A stretch of 64,000 nucleotides of DNA from Photobacterium phosphoreum (GTDB lineage Bacteria; Pseudomonadota; Gammaproteobacteria; Enterobacterales; Vibrionaceae). Below are positions 28,301 through 37,218 of this stretch, piece by piece. Every line of letters starts with the position of its first letter. Position 1 is the first letter of the stretch. Made by a program: the position numbers and the translations under genes. The notes under the pieces were generated by a model. The model saw only the letters and a program-made list of their open reading frames with translations, was not told the DNA's origin and made no database searches. The stretch spans positions 1,980,639-2,044,638 of the forward strand of contig NZ_MSCQ01000001.1 of assembly GCF_002954725.1 (NCBI RefSeq), read 5' to 3'.

Positions 28301-29245
28301 ATCGTGCTGACATCCAGTATTAATGCGCGAAATATCTCTCTGAGTCCATTATTACCTCACCAGCTTTATCGTGCATTAACCCAACCATTCCAACCTTATA
28401 ATAATGACTACCAATACCAGCAAACCTTACCGTCGCCCCTGACGCGTGAACAAGCGATTGCGAACCATCGATATATACTCGTTGCGGAAGATCATCCGAT
28501 AAATCAACAAATACTCAAACAGCAATTAGAACAGCTTAATTATGCGGTTGATATTGTTGATAATGGCAAACAAGCATTAATGGCATTAGCCAACAATCAT
28601 TACAATATATTATTAACAGATTGCCATATGCCAGAAATGGATGGCTATGAGCTCACAAAAATAATTCGTGAGCAAGAACAGCAAACAACCGTCACCGCAT
28701 TACCGATTATTGCGATTACAGCCAATGCGCTGACGAACACCGATCGTTTTAAAGCGATGGGCTTTAGTGATTATTTAATTAAGCCATTAAAACAACAGCG
28801 GCTAAAAGCAGTATTAACTCAATGGATAAAACCCGCCACTACAATTAATAATTGCAACAATTTGCCACCATTAGCAACCAAACATGTCGCGACATCAAAT
28901 ACAGCAACAACGACGGTTGCTATGATTGATATTAATGAATTACTGCCAATTTTTGGTGATAACAAAATCTGCCAGACGCTACTTCAACAATACTTATCTT
29001 CTTGTGTTGATGATTTGACCCAACTTAGCACTGCAATGGCACAACAAAATAATGATAGTATATTTATGATCAGTCATCGAATGAAAGGAGCTGCACGGAT
29101 GATGGCTTTTCATCAATTAGCACAGACAACTCATGATCTTGAATTATGCGCTCAGCAAGCGCAAATAAATAATGTCGATTTACAACGTTATTACTTAGAC
29201 ATTGAACAATTAATCGCACAATTATCACTGCAAATTAACCGTTAA
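25301..29245 (+). CDS. VieS-like hybrid sensor kinase with two periplasmic substrate-binding domains
   Basis: A 1314-aa protein. Order: signal peptide (1-18), two periplasmic SBP_bac_3 domains (about 28-250 and 270-495), one membrane helix (about 501-523), a PAS-like segment (about 540-660), HisKA with phospho-His near 691 (MMSHEIRTPISG), HATPase (DSGIGIS, GTGLGLSICHQL), a receiver domain (VAEDHPIN, TDCHMPEMDGYEL near 1108) and an HPt domain with SHRMKGAARMM. This is the EvgS/BvgS/VieS architecture for a four-step phosphorelay responding to a small periplasmic ligand. The gene lies between VieB-like and REC-EAL genes. The ligand is unknown. Confidence 0.9.
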   Translation: MRNFILLLTLIFSLAVHATPADETTAKPILTVGYTSFNWAPLAFKNNNSIIGLLPSLMDAIADKAGYQIQNIYYDSFDEMVAAFKRNDVDLLIGVAATFDRQKYMIFSDPILSTSFAMLSRSPQHTKIAALNNVTVSVENGFAIEQKITDLRIKGKILSLPSSTVALNAVETGLADVYIGNGLILQNLHTLGNLPPSLYFSPLTELPFERLYITATKNNRVLIDNINQAYNQLTDNTLTNIYNTWLTTAQKEMLSDPHALHLTTDETRYLQLHKNIRVGYQFPRSTTLNNNDMLLRQLKDTLGHIETQLHITTTIVPIMNYQDGKQKLAHHDIDMLAAVAMTNSRHKELAFTTPYGNEKWVMLDRINHKKLTSINSDDVIGVLHSGFGKKLVKEHYPTAKIRQFETKVAILDAITTGKINYGVISLSAAHALLQNDFLGQLKIVSSRLDDYDRKIAFAVEKDNLLLRDVFNKAMDSLPPGTLTEIQKKWHTVTLKADGNYHRLIILVITFSLIICGVIGAITLWNRRLTHEIKRRKAVEDKLTYLTNNFDGVLIQHHQKSDDPMDIDILFMSEKIADFTGISASKFYFFPQLLQQRMAQRNDYQDLLIAMRNAVKQGYWRTELQINIQDDTSPRWIELRCQITPATTGWQWNSILIDITQLKHQQLALTAAKQKSQAATTAKSRFLAMMSHEIRTPISGIICLLDLMKPYAQQPELHQLHQNLTLSSENLLNIVNDVLDFSKLESKKLTLDLREKTLSKITTILVQPHALHAAQKGLDFKLWLDPNIAQSLRFDSMRLKQVLNNLLNNAIKFTTEGTVSLEINLVSQQDNQQIMTFNVIDSGIGISPEDINKLFQPFEQIDKDSARRYDGTGLGLSICHQLIQLMGGTITVSSQPNKGTIFTITLALNICQPAEIKFLNKHCGLLSTVVDPILVNYLTAWQCPITVLNLTTKEQLAAMVSIQCIDTLFVPQSWATEHNIDINWIAINLPSVNWINITSPDIVLTSSINARNISLSPLLPHQLYRALTQPFQPYNNDYQYQQTLPSPLTREQAIANHRYILVAEDHPINQQILKQQLEQLNYAVDIVDNGKQALMALANNHYNILLTDCHMPEMDGYELTKIIREQEQQTTVTALPIIAITANALTNTDRFKAMGFSDYLIKPLKQQRLKAVLTQWIKPATTINNCNNLPPLATKHVATSNTATTTVAMIDINELLPIFGDNKICQTLLQQYLSSCVDDLTQLSTAMAQQNNDSIFMISHRMKGAARMMAFHQLAQTTHDLELCAQQAQINNVDLQRYYLDIEQLIAQLSLQINR

Positions 29246-29257
29246 TAGGATCGACAT

Positions 29258-30451
29258 ATGAACATATTATTGATTGAGGATCATGACTTTCAACGTCAAG
29301 TGCTTGCAACCCAATTAACTCATCTTATCGATCCAACGCAAGATCAAATACACTGCGCTGCCAATGGCGTTGATGCATTAGTGCTAATGGCAACTTATCA
29401 ACCACAACTGCTGTTCTGTGATCTCAATATGCCACAAATGGATGGCATTAGTTTTCTCGGTCATCTTGCTGAACAACAGTTCACAGGTGCGATTATTATC
29501 ACCAGTGCGCTAGACGCTGAAGTACTCAATAGCGTCAATAAAATGTGTGAAAACTATGGTCTTAATCTATTAGGGACTTTAGTTAAACCAATGCATCTTG
29601 AACAGTTAAAACACTTACTAGCAATCGCTAATAATATCCAGCCAATTAGCACCATGATCCAATTACAGCAGGATATTAACGAACAAGATATTATTGAGGC
29701 TTTTGATGCGGGTTATTTAACCCCTTATTATCAACCCATTGTCAGTTTAAAAACGGGTGAGTGGGTCGCGAGTGAGGCCTTAATCCGCTTTATTCATCCC
29801 GATCATGGCATTGTTCCTGCGATAAAATTCATTAAGCAACTAGCCAATCTGGGTAAAGATAGCCATCTCGCATTACTGATTATTAATCATATTGTTAATC
29901 ATCAAACTATTTTGGGAGGGCGTAAAGTTGCCGTCAATATATCAGCCAACACCTTGGTTGAACGCAGTTTCATTAATAACGTATTCGCGTTGCACCATCA
30001 ATATCCACAGCTGCACCATTGGCTGTATTTTGAATTAACTGAATATGATATTTTTGAGTCGGCAGGACAAGCACTAGAAGCTGCAGCACGATTAGGTATG
30101 CATGGCTTTAATCTCTCAATTGATGACTTTGGTACCGGTTATTCATCGCTTAAGCAACTTGATATTTTACCATTTAAATCATTAAAATTAGACATTGGTT
30201 TTGTGCAAGCAATGCCGACGAATTACACCTCAAAAGTGATCATTGAAACCTGCTTGTCGTTAGCTCAACGTCTTAATTTAACCACCATAGCTGAAGGTGT
30301 TGAAGATATTACCTTATGGTTAAAACTCCAAGCAATGGGCTGTGAATTAGCACAAGGGTATTTTATTTCGCCACCACTACCTTTCAGTCAGATCCCCATT
30401 TGGCATGCGCAATGGCAACAACGCAGTCGACAATTGCTTAATAATTCATAG
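29258..30451 (+). CDS. REC-EAL cyclic-di-GMP phosphodiesterase (VieA-like, no DNA-binding domain)
   Basis: A 397-aa protein with receiver domain (ILLIEDHD, D55 in LLFCDLNMPQMDG, K110 in TLVKPM) and EAL domain (about 140-390). EAL catalytic features are intact: SEALIRF (E173), VNISANTL, FELTEYD, SIDDFGTGYSSL, KLDIGF and IAEGVE, so it should hydrolyse c-di-GMP. V. cholerae VieA has an additional C-terminal LuxR-type domain; here the protein ends right after EAL. It starts 12 bp after the hybrid kinase stop, making it the probable phosphorelay output. Confidence 0.9.
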   Translation: MNILLIEDHDFQRQVLATQLTHLIDPTQDQIHCAANGVDALVLMATYQPQLLFCDLNMPQMDGISFLGHLAEQQFTGAIIITSALDAEVLNSVNKMCENYGLNLLGTLVKPMHLEQLKHLLAIANNIQPISTMIQLQQDINEQDIIEAFDAGYLTPYYQPIVSLKTGEWVASEALIRFIHPDHGIVPAIKFIKQLANLGKDSHLALLIINHIVNHQTILGGRKVAVNISANTLVERSFINNVFALHHQYPQLHHWLYFELTEYDIFESAGQALEAAARLGMHGFNLSIDDFGTGYSSLKQLDILPFKSLKLDIGFVQAMPTNYTSKVIIETCLSLAQRLNLTTIAEGVEDITLWLKLQAMGCELAQGYFISPPLPFSQIPIWHAQWQQRSRQLLNNS

Positions 30452-30606
30452 TACAAAGATATAACTAATAAAATACAACCCGTATAAATATCAACCACAA
30501 CTTGATGGTTAAGTTAATTAACAATCCTGAGTTTTCGCTATATTCAGACACCGTTTTGTAATAAAATAACATATAAATAAAACGCAGTATGCGGAGAAAT
30601 AGCACA

Positions 30607-31347
30607 ATGTCAGTAACAGGTCGTATTCACTCTTTCGAATCTTGCGGAACCGTCGATGGGCCAGGAATTCGGTTTATTGTATTCCTGCAAGGTTGCTTAA
30701 TGCGCTGCAAATACTGTCACAACCGTGATACATGGGATACCCATGACGGTCGTGAAGCGACTATTGAAGAATTGATGCATGAAGCGAGATCATACCGTCA
30801 CTTCATGAATGCTTCTGGTGGCGGTGTTACCGCTTCAGGTGGTGAAGCAATGTTACAGCCAGAATTTGTCCGCGACTTTTTTCGGGCAGCACAAGCTGAC
30901 GGTATCCATACTTGCCTTGATACCAATGGCTACATTCGTAAACATACCGATGTGGTTGATGAAGTATTGGACGCAACGGATCTTGTGATGCTAGATCTTA
31001 AACAAATGGATGACACTATCCACCAAGATTTAGTTGGCGTTGCAAATAAACGTGTACTTGATTTTGCACGCTATCTACACCAACGTGGTCAAAAAACATG
31101 GATCCGTTACGTGGTTGTCCCTGGCTATACTGATGATGAGCGTTCAGTACACTTACTGGGTGAATTCATTAAAGATATGGACAATATCGAAAAGGTTGAG
31201 CTGCTACCCTACCATCAGCTTGGTGAGCACAAGTGGGAAGCACTTGGCTTTGAATACCCACTCACTGGCGTTCAACCACCGAAAAAAGAAACCATGGAAA
31301 AAATTAAAGATATTCTTGCCAGTTATGGCAAAAAGGTTATGTATTAA
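30607..31347 (+). CDS. pflA: Pyruvate formate-lyase-activating enzyme
   Basis: A 246-aa radical-SAM activase that installs the glycyl radical on PflB. The CxxxCxxC cluster motif is [16 protein letters not shown], followed by [15 protein letters not shown] and the C-terminal [13 protein letters not shown]. The start at 30607 ([20 protein letters not shown]) equals that of E. coli PflA; a longer frame from 30589 adds six residues only. It follows the REC-EAL gene by about 155 bp, so it probably has its own promoter. Confidence 0.97.
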   Translation: MSVTGRIHSFESCGTVDGPGIRFIVFLQGCLMRCKYCHNRDTWDTHDGREATIEELMHEARSYRHFMNASGGGVTASGGEAMLQPEFVRDFFRAAQADGIHTCLDTNGYIRKHTDVVDEVLDATDLVMLDLKQMDDTIHQDLVGVANKRVLDFARYLHQRGQKTWIRYVVVPGYTDDERSVHLLGEFIKDMDNIEKVELLPYHQLGEHKWEALGFEYPLTGVQPPKKETMEKIKDILASYGKKVMY

Positions 31348-31387
31348 TCTTCAGTCTTATTTAACCGCGCAATGTAATAACGGCAGA

Positions 31388-31440
31388 TAAAAAAAGAGCG
31401 GCTTATCTTTACCCCTAAAGGATAGATAAGTCGCTCTTTT
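31388..31440. terminator. Bidirectional terminator after pflA
   Basis: AAAAGAGCG-g-CTTATCT and AGATAAG-t-CGCTCTTTT form a long stem around a 13-nt loop with T runs both ways, serving pflA and the small minus-strand gene. Confidence 0.88.
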
Positions 31441-31468
31441 CTATTTATATACAGACTATAAAAAATTT

Positions 31469-31573
31469 TTATCGTGACAACGGTAAAATTGTGACAAGAA
31501 AAGAAATTAATAACACCATAATTAACAGTGAGATAGGTACGGTATATTGCCACTTAGTTACAGGCTCTTGCAT
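31469..31573 (-). CDS. Small single-pass membrane protein, 34 aa
   Basis: An unlisted short ORF. The product begins MQEPVTKWQYTVP and continues as one long hydrophobic helix (ISLLIMVLLISFLVTILPL) ending in Ser-Arg. A strong Shine-Dalgarno sequence AAGGAAG lies at proper spacing before the ATG, an FNR-like box lies about 32 bp before the start, and a terminator follows. Family unknown to me. Its place between pflA and fhs and the FNR-like box hint at expression without oxygen, which is inference. Confidence 0.65.
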   Translation of the reverse strand: MQEPVTKWQYTVPISLLIMVLLISFLVTILPLSR

Positions 31574-31604
31574 AATAACTTCCTTTACTAAATTTGCACC
31601 CTAA

Positions 31605-31618
31605 TTGATCAGGGTCAT
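31605..31618 (-). promoter_or_regulatory. Possible FNR-like site before the 34-aa gene
   Basis: On the plus strand TTGATCAGGGTCAT has a perfect left half-site TTGAT and three of five matches in the right half. It lies 32-45 bp upstream of the small gene. Confidence 0.35.
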
Positions 31619-31812
31619 TTTTTATGTGTTACATACTGTAAAGGCAGAGCAAAAAACAACCAACAGTTAATAATGAAATAATACATTCCATAATTAATTA
31701 ACCTTAAAACTCTCCTCTCTCTTCTTTATTATAAAGCAGTAATAGCCTCTATAAAAAACCCAAAAAACCATAAAATGATATTTATCCATGATAAAATTAT
31801 GGTATAAACCAA

Positions 31813-31828
31813 AAGCAAACGTTTGCGT
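31813..31828 (+). promoter_or_regulatory. PurR box upstream of fhs
   Basis: AAGCAAACGTTTGCGT matches the enterobacterial PUR-box consensus ACGCAAACGTTTGCGT at 14 of 16 positions and contains the perfect palindrome GCAAACGTTTGC. It lies about 90 bp before the fhs start. This implies repression of formate-THF ligase when purines are plentiful. Confidence 0.75.
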
Positions 31829-31915
31829 TGGTGATAAAAATCTATTTTTCCCGTTATACAACGTTCAATACCAGCATTCGTATTACTCTCTCTGCCTATG
31901 AGGAAATAAGCTCTC

Positions 31916-33670
31916 ATGAAAAGCGACATCGAAATTTGCCGTGCAACGCTACTCACTCCTATTGATCGTATTGCTTTAAAAGCCGGCATTGAAGCACAAG
32001 ATCTGACGCCTCAAGGCAGCTTAAAAGCAAAAGTTAAACCTGCTATCTTAAAACGATTAACCAACAACCCCGAAGGTAAGCTAATACTGGTAACTGCCAT
32101 TACTCCCACCCCTTTAGGTGAAGGTAAAACAGTGACCACCATTGGCTTAGCACAAGGCTTAGCTAAAATTGGTCGTTCAGTATTTGCTTGTATCCGCCAA
32201 CCATCAATGGGGCCAGTGTTTGGTGTTAAAGGCGGTGCTGCCGGTGGCGGCTATAGCCAAGTCGCTCCAATGGAAAAACTCAACTTACACTTAACCGGTG
32301 ATATTCATGCTGTCACGGCAGCCCACAATCTCGCTGCAGCTGCATTAGATGCACGTCTATACCATGAATCTCGCTTAGGTTATGAGACTTTCACTGCGCA
32401 TACTGACTTACCCGCACTACGGATTGATATTAACAATATTAGCTGGAAGCGAGTAATGGACCATAATGATCGCGCACTACGTATGATCACAGTTGGCCAA
32501 AATGAGCCAGGAAAAACCATTAATGGCCTTGAGCGTCAAGATGGATTTGATATCTCTGCCGCTTCTGAGTTAATGGCAATTTTAGCCCTTGCCACAGATT
32601 TGGCAGATATGCGCCAACGGATCGGCAAAATAGTGGTTGCTTATAACCTTGATGGTGAGCCGGTTACCACTGAAGATCTGCAAGTTGCAGGCGCAATGGC
32701 AGTCACCATGTGTGAAGCGATTGAACCGACACTGATGCAAACCTTAGAAGGTGTTCCTACGCTTATTCATGCCGGGCCGTTTGCTAATATTGCTCACGGT
32801 AATTCCTCAATCATTGCCGATAAAATTGCGCTTAAATTAAGTGACTTTACGGTGACTGAAGGCGGTTTTGGTTCTGATATGGGGTTTGAAAAAGCCTGTA
32901 ATATAAAAGCTCAACAAGCACTGCGAGGACCAGATTGTGCAGTGGTTGTCGCTACTCTACGTGGCTTAAAGGCTAACTCTGGCCTTTATGACTTACGCCC
33001 AGGACAACCGCTTCCTGATACTATTTTTGACCCCGATGCTGATGCACTCATTGCAGGGTTTGAAAATCTACGGTGGCATATCAATAACGCAGCCAAATAT
33101 GGTGTGCCGGTTGTGGTTGCGATTAACCGTTTCCCACAAGATACCGTTCAAGAACTTGAGCAACTAAAACAATTAATTTTAGATTCCACCTTCAATGTTC
33201 ATGTTGATGTCGCATTAAGTGAAGCCTTTGCCAAAGGTGGCGACGGGGCAATTGATCTTGCCCATGCGGTAGTTAACGCCTGTAAAACCCCCGCAAACTT
33301 CAAACCACTTTATACATTAGATCAAACCATTGAAGAAAAATTAATGGCCGTTGCAGAAGTGGGTTATGGCGCTAAAAATATTGAACTGTCACCATTAGCA
33401 ATACAACAATTAGCCCAGTTAAAAGCGCAAGGCTTTAATGATTTAGCTATCTGTATGGCAAAAACACCATTATCAATTACGACTGAACCGCATATTAAAG
33501 GTGCTCCAACGGGTTTCACTGTCCCTGTAAGAGAACTAAAGTTATGCGCGGGTGCCGGCTTCATTTATGCCTTATGTGGTAATGTTATGACGATGCCGGG
33601 CTTACCTGAAAAACCCGCTTTTATGAATCTCGATCTCGATGCAGATGGCAATATCATTGGCCTAAGTTAA
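31916..33670 (+). CDS. fhs: Formate--tetrahydrofolate ligase
   Basis: A 584-aa ATP-dependent enzyme that loads formate onto tetrahydrofolate to give 10-formyl-THF for purine and one-carbon metabolism. The P-loop-like [20 protein letters not shown], the substrate segment [20 protein letters not shown] and [15 protein letters not shown] are diagnostic. The length is slightly above the usual ~557 aa. It sits downstream of the formate-producing pfl genes and has a PurR box, tying fermentation formate to purine supply. It is preceded by AGGAAA at good spacing. Confidence 0.96.
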   Translation: MKSDIEICRATLLTPIDRIALKAGIEAQDLTPQGSLKAKVKPAILKRLTNNPEGKLILVTAITPTPLGEGKTVTTIGLAQGLAKIGRSVFACIRQPSMGPVFGVKGGAAGGGYSQVAPMEKLNLHLTGDIHAVTAAHNLAAAALDARLYHESRLGYETFTAHTDLPALRIDINNISWKRVMDHNDRALRMITVGQNEPGKTINGLERQDGFDISAASELMAILALATDLADMRQRIGKIVVAYNLDGEPVTTEDLQVAGAMAVTMCEAIEPTLMQTLEGVPTLIHAGPFANIAHGNSSIIADKIALKLSDFTVTEGGFGSDMGFEKACNIKAQQALRGPDCAVVVATLRGLKANSGLYDLRPGQPLPDTIFDPDADALIAGFENLRWHINNAAKYGVPVVVAINRFPQDTVQELEQLKQLILDSTFNVHVDVALSEAFAKGGDGAIDLAHAVVNACKTPANFKPLYTLDQTIEEKLMAVAEVGYGAKNIELSPLAIQQLAQLKAQGFNDLAICMAKTPLSITTEPHIKGAPTGFTVPVRELKLCAGAGFIYALCGNVMTMPGLPEKPAFMNLDLDADGNIIGLS

Positions 33671-33689
33671 TCCCTCTCGATGCGTAACC

Positions 33690-33725
33690 ACAATATCGGC
33701 AGGCTGTATTTACTGCCGATATTGT
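33690..33725 (+). terminator. Hairpin after fhs
   Basis: ACAATATCGGCAG and CTGCCGATATTGT form a perfect 13-bp stem with a 10-nt loop, 20 bp after the stop. The T run after it is weak. Confidence 0.7.
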
Positions 33726-34049
33726 TCAATACCTTTCTACCTATCTATAACATCATTGATTATCGTAAGATTTTCTTGGCCTTGATTTACATTACCCTGA
33801 TCTTTTTATAGCAAATAAACCTACAAAAAAAGTGGTTTTCAATTGAAATCAAACAGATAAAAATTTTACTTTCATATCAAATGAATAACATTCATTAACA
33901 AAAAATAATCCTATTCGTGGTGTCAGATCATTTTATTTTAAACGTAACCTGCTAATCTCACGCTCATAATAAATATTCCTTGCGCTCACTACAGCGATAC
34001 AATAAAAACTGAGTAGGCGTAATCTATAAAAAATTTGAGGCTTATTGCT
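33726..34049. other. AT-rich gap before yfbU
   Basis: About 320 bp without an ORF. I see no operator that I can defend; it presumably holds the yfbU promoter. Confidence 0.5.
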
Positions 34050-34556
34050 ATGGACATGACTAACGCTCAACGTCTAATTCTATCGAATCAATACTACATC
34101 ATGGCGAAACTAACGCCTGAGAATGCTGAAAAGTATCAGCGTCTACAAATGATTATCGAACGCGGTTATTGCTTACAAATGCGTGAACTTGATAAGGATT
34201 TTGGCGAAGTCTCAGAAGATGAATGTAAGCAAATCATTGAAATAATGGAAATGTATCACGCTCTACAAGAATCATTCAATTTAGAAGATTGCCGTTGTGA
34301 TGGTGCGAAAGATATTGACCAACGTCGCTTACAATTCTTAGGCTTTGATGCGATAACCGAAGCTAAATTAGTAAATTATGTGCGCTTCCTTACTAAGGAT
34401 GAAGGTTTATACCCACAGTTTCCTAAAAATGAACATCAGTTTAATAGCCACGTACCGATGCTTGATAAGTATCTACGCATGCTAACAATTTGGCGCGCAT
34501 GTCCACGTCACTATCATTTATCATGCAGTGAAATCCAACAGATTATTACTGCATAA
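34050..34556 (+). CDS. yfbU: YfbU family protein
   Basis: A 168-aa protein closely following E. coli YfbU ([15 protein letters not shown] at the start, [40 protein letters not shown], and [19 protein letters not shown] at the end). Biochemical function is not established. The start at 34050 matches the E. coli N-terminus; an upstream TTG is rejected. In E. coli yfbU neighbours yfbV-ackA-pta; here those genes lie 7 kb downstream, with the signalling, rlmA, ChaN-like and DUF6172 genes in between. A terminator follows. Confidence 0.92.
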   Translation: MDMTNAQRLILSNQYYIMAKLTPENAEKYQRLQMIIERGYCLQMRELDKDFGEVSEDECKQIIEIMEMYHALQESFNLEDCRCDGAKDIDQRRLQFLGFDAITEAKLVNYVRFLTKDEGLYPQFPKNEHQFNSHVPMLDKYLRMLTIWRACPRHYHLSCSEIQQIITA

Positions 34557-34575
34557 TAGTAATCACCTATGTCAT

Positions 34576-34605
34576 AAAACCGAACCAAGCAGTTCGGTTT
34601 TATTT
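34576..34605 (+). terminator. Terminator after yfbU
   Basis: AAAACCGAAC-caagca-GTTCGGTTTTATTT: a 10-bp stem and T-rich tail. Confidence 0.88.
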
Positions 34606-34833
34606 CTTTACAGCTATTCTCACGCTATAAAAACCTAACACTTAACGCTATTACCACCTATCTATCACAACTTGGTATCATATTAATCACGGTATTATTT
34701 TTGTTATAAAAACCGTTAGTGATCATTTCTATCACTGACGTATAATCATTTAACTTCTTCGCGATTAATGAGTGACCTAATACGGTTTCTTTTTTATTAG
34801 CAAATGCCATTATAAATGGAATAAAAAATAACA

Positions 34834-37218
34834 ATGATTCGCTGCGTAAAAAATAATACCATCGGTAATCGTCTGACGTCAGCCATTATATTAATGGCCT
34901 TTTTAACGATCAGTGTCAGTGTTATTGCAGCATTAACATGGCAAAAACTGAGTCAGCAAATAGGAACGATTGCCAATGACAATATGCCGACCTTACGTGC
35001 CAGCTATCGCTTAGAACGTAGTACCGCAGAATTACAAGCGGCACTAACAGCATTAGATATAAATACTAATCCACTCAAGCATAAAGCAATTAAGAAAAAT
35101 ATTAGTGCTATTTTGACTGATATTCATCAATCAATTGATAATATCTCCAGTTTATATTACTACCCCAAAATAAAAGCAGGGCAACAGCGATTAGTCACAA
35201 ATATTGATAACTATATCGATTTATTACAACACAGAAACACCCAGAAATTAGCATTAAAACAAACAGAAAATACGATTAAGTGGCTCCATCAAGATTTAAT
35301 TGATGAGTTACAGCCATTACGGCTAGAGATTGAATGGCAAATGATGCGGTTACTAAATAATCCTCAGCAATCTCCCCTTAAACACGATAGTAATATCAAA
35401 AGTGTCATGACTGAGCTTTCTATTATTCAGACAATTACTGTCAATGAAAACGAATTATATCAACTTATTGCAGATATCATTCTACATCATCAACACAATG
35501 ATATTAATTCTGCGTTTGATGTTATTGCTCAGAAAGTAATTCAACTCAATAAAATCAGTAAGCAATTAAATAACTATCCCTCGACAATTGCTTACCGTCA
35601 ATTACAACAAGAATTTACACAATTAGTTATTCCTAATAGTAATCTTCAAAAATTATTAGTTAACAGTAATTTAAATAATATAAAAATCACTCAGGCACAA
35701 CGTAATATTCGGAATAAACTAACACAACAAGAAAATATAATTCAAACGTTAGTTAATCATGCTGATAATGCGCTTGAAAAACTCAATGGTGAAACGCGAC
35801 ACTCTATTTGGGTTAGTAATTTAGTTTTATTTGGCGTGGTCTTTATTACCATTATCCTCAGTATTATTTTATCTATTTATGTAGTCGGTCGTGGTGTTGT
35901 TAAACGCTTAAACCTCCTTGGTAAAGACTTAAAAGCCATTGCCAGTGGCGATCTTAATACTAATATACAAACAACAGGTGTTGATGAGATTGGTATCTTA
36001 GGTGACAATTTGCGCTATTTTTGTCAACAAATGCAAGAAATTCAAAATTCAAATGCGCTAAACCTGATCAATAATACCCAAGCGAGCATTATTACCTGTG
36101 ATCTAAACGGGGCTGTAGAATCTGTTAATCCTCAGGCACTAAAACAACTAAACTTCTGCAATGTAACCAAAAAACACCAAGTCTGGGATCTTTTTAATAC
36201 GTCAACCCAGACTAAACTACAACTCTTGTTTACCGCTAATGGGCCGCTAATGGCCAATGGCGCCTATAACATGACAATAAAATTAGTCACTAAGCACAAT
36301 CATAGCTTATATTTACGCTTAGATTTCCGTACCTTTACCCAAGGTAATGATGACAAAGTGATCATTACGATGACGGATATTACTGAGCAAGAAAACACTG
36401 CACGCTGGTTAGAAAGTACCGTTGCTGAAAAAACCCAATCATTAACGATTCGAAATCAACAACTACGAGATGAAATAGAAGATCGTAAACGAATTGAGGG
36501 TGATTTGATCGAAACCCAAGATGAATTAATTCAAGCGGCCAAAATGGCGGTTGTCGGTCAAACAATGACATCGCTTGCACATGAACTTAATCAGCCTTTA
36601 TCCGCGATTTCGACGCGAATCTTCAGTGCCAAACTTGCACTTGATCACAAAAAATACGAAAATCTACCCAAAAATCTGACAAAAATAGACGATCTTGTTA
36701 CTCGAATGAGTAAACTGATTATAAGTTTTAGAAACTTTGCCAAAAAACAATCAGCAACCAAGCCATTAAGTCAGGTTGATATTCAAGATTCAATCAAACA
36801 AGCATTGATATTGGTAGAAAGTCGCGCCAAAGTACAAAAAATAACAATAGTGAATACTATTGAACAACCACTTTACGCCCTTGCCGATCAAGTTCAGCTA
36901 GAACAAATTTTGGTAAACTTATTAGTCAATAGTTGTGATGCGGTAGCGCATTGCGAACAACGAAAAATAGACATTATACAACTAAGCGGCCCATCGAATA
37001 AAATTCGCTTGGCGGTCTATGACAGTGGTGATGGCTTTGATGCCACTATTATTGAAAAGTTATTCATTCCCTTTACCACCACTAAAGATGTTGGGTTAGG
37101 CCTTGGGTTAAGTATTTGTGGTTCAATTATGACGCGACTAAAAGGCGATATCTTCCTTGCTTCTAGTTTATCAGGTGGAGCAATGGTCGTACTGGAGTTA
37201 AATAAATATGATGAGTGA
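34834..37218 (+). CDS. Membrane sensor histidine kinase (HAMP-PAS, DctB-like catalytic core)
   Basis: A 794-aa protein. A first membrane helix (about 15-38), a long helical periplasmic sensor region (about 40-330), a second helix (about 335-358), HAMP, a PAS segment (about 405-515), a coiled coil, then HisKA with the phospho-His in TSLAHELNQPLSAIS and an HATPase with VNLLVNSCDAV, YDSGDGFD and GLGLGLSICGS. The HELNQPL form is that of DctB-type kinases. The sensor part resembles helical-bundle periplasmic domains and gives no ligand. It overlaps the downstream regulator by 11 bp, showing translational coupling. Confidence 0.88.
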   Translation: MIRCVKNNTIGNRLTSAIILMAFLTISVSVIAALTWQKLSQQIGTIANDNMPTLRASYRLERSTAELQAALTALDINTNPLKHKAIKKNISAILTDIHQSIDNISSLYYYPKIKAGQQRLVTNIDNYIDLLQHRNTQKLALKQTENTIKWLHQDLIDELQPLRLEIEWQMMRLLNNPQQSPLKHDSNIKSVMTELSIIQTITVNENELYQLIADIILHHQHNDINSAFDVIAQKVIQLNKISKQLNNYPSTIAYRQLQQEFTQLVIPNSNLQKLLVNSNLNNIKITQAQRNIRNKLTQQENIIQTLVNHADNALEKLNGETRHSIWVSNLVLFGVVFITIILSIILSIYVVGRGVVKRLNLLGKDLKAIASGDLNTNIQTTGVDEIGILGDNLRYFCQQMQEIQNSNALNLINNTQASIITCDLNGAVESVNPQALKQLNFCNVTKKHQVWDLFNTSTQTKLQLLFTANGPLMANGAYNMTIKLVTKHNHSLYLRLDFRTFTQGNDDKVIITMTDITEQENTARWLESTVAEKTQSLTIRNQQLRDEIEDRKRIEGDLIETQDELIQAAKMAVVGQTMTSLAHELNQPLSAISTRIFSAKLALDHKKYENLPKNLTKIDDLVTRMSKLIISFRNFAKKQSATKPLSQVDIQDSIKQALILVESRAKVQKITIVNTIEQPLYALADQVQLEQILVNLLVNSCDAVAHCEQRKIDIIQLSGPSNKIRLAVYDSGDGFDATIIEKLFIPFTTTKDVGLGLGLSICGSIMTRLKGDIFLASSLSGGAMVVLELNKYDE

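Noticed and set aside
31344..31553. Minus-strand 69-aa ORF after pflA
   Set aside because: It runs through the pflA terminator and overlaps the better-supported 34-aa gene in another frame.
31729..31989. Minus-strand 86-aa ORF overlapping the fhs start
   Set aside because: It covers the PurR box and the fhs N-terminus, with no supporting protein features.
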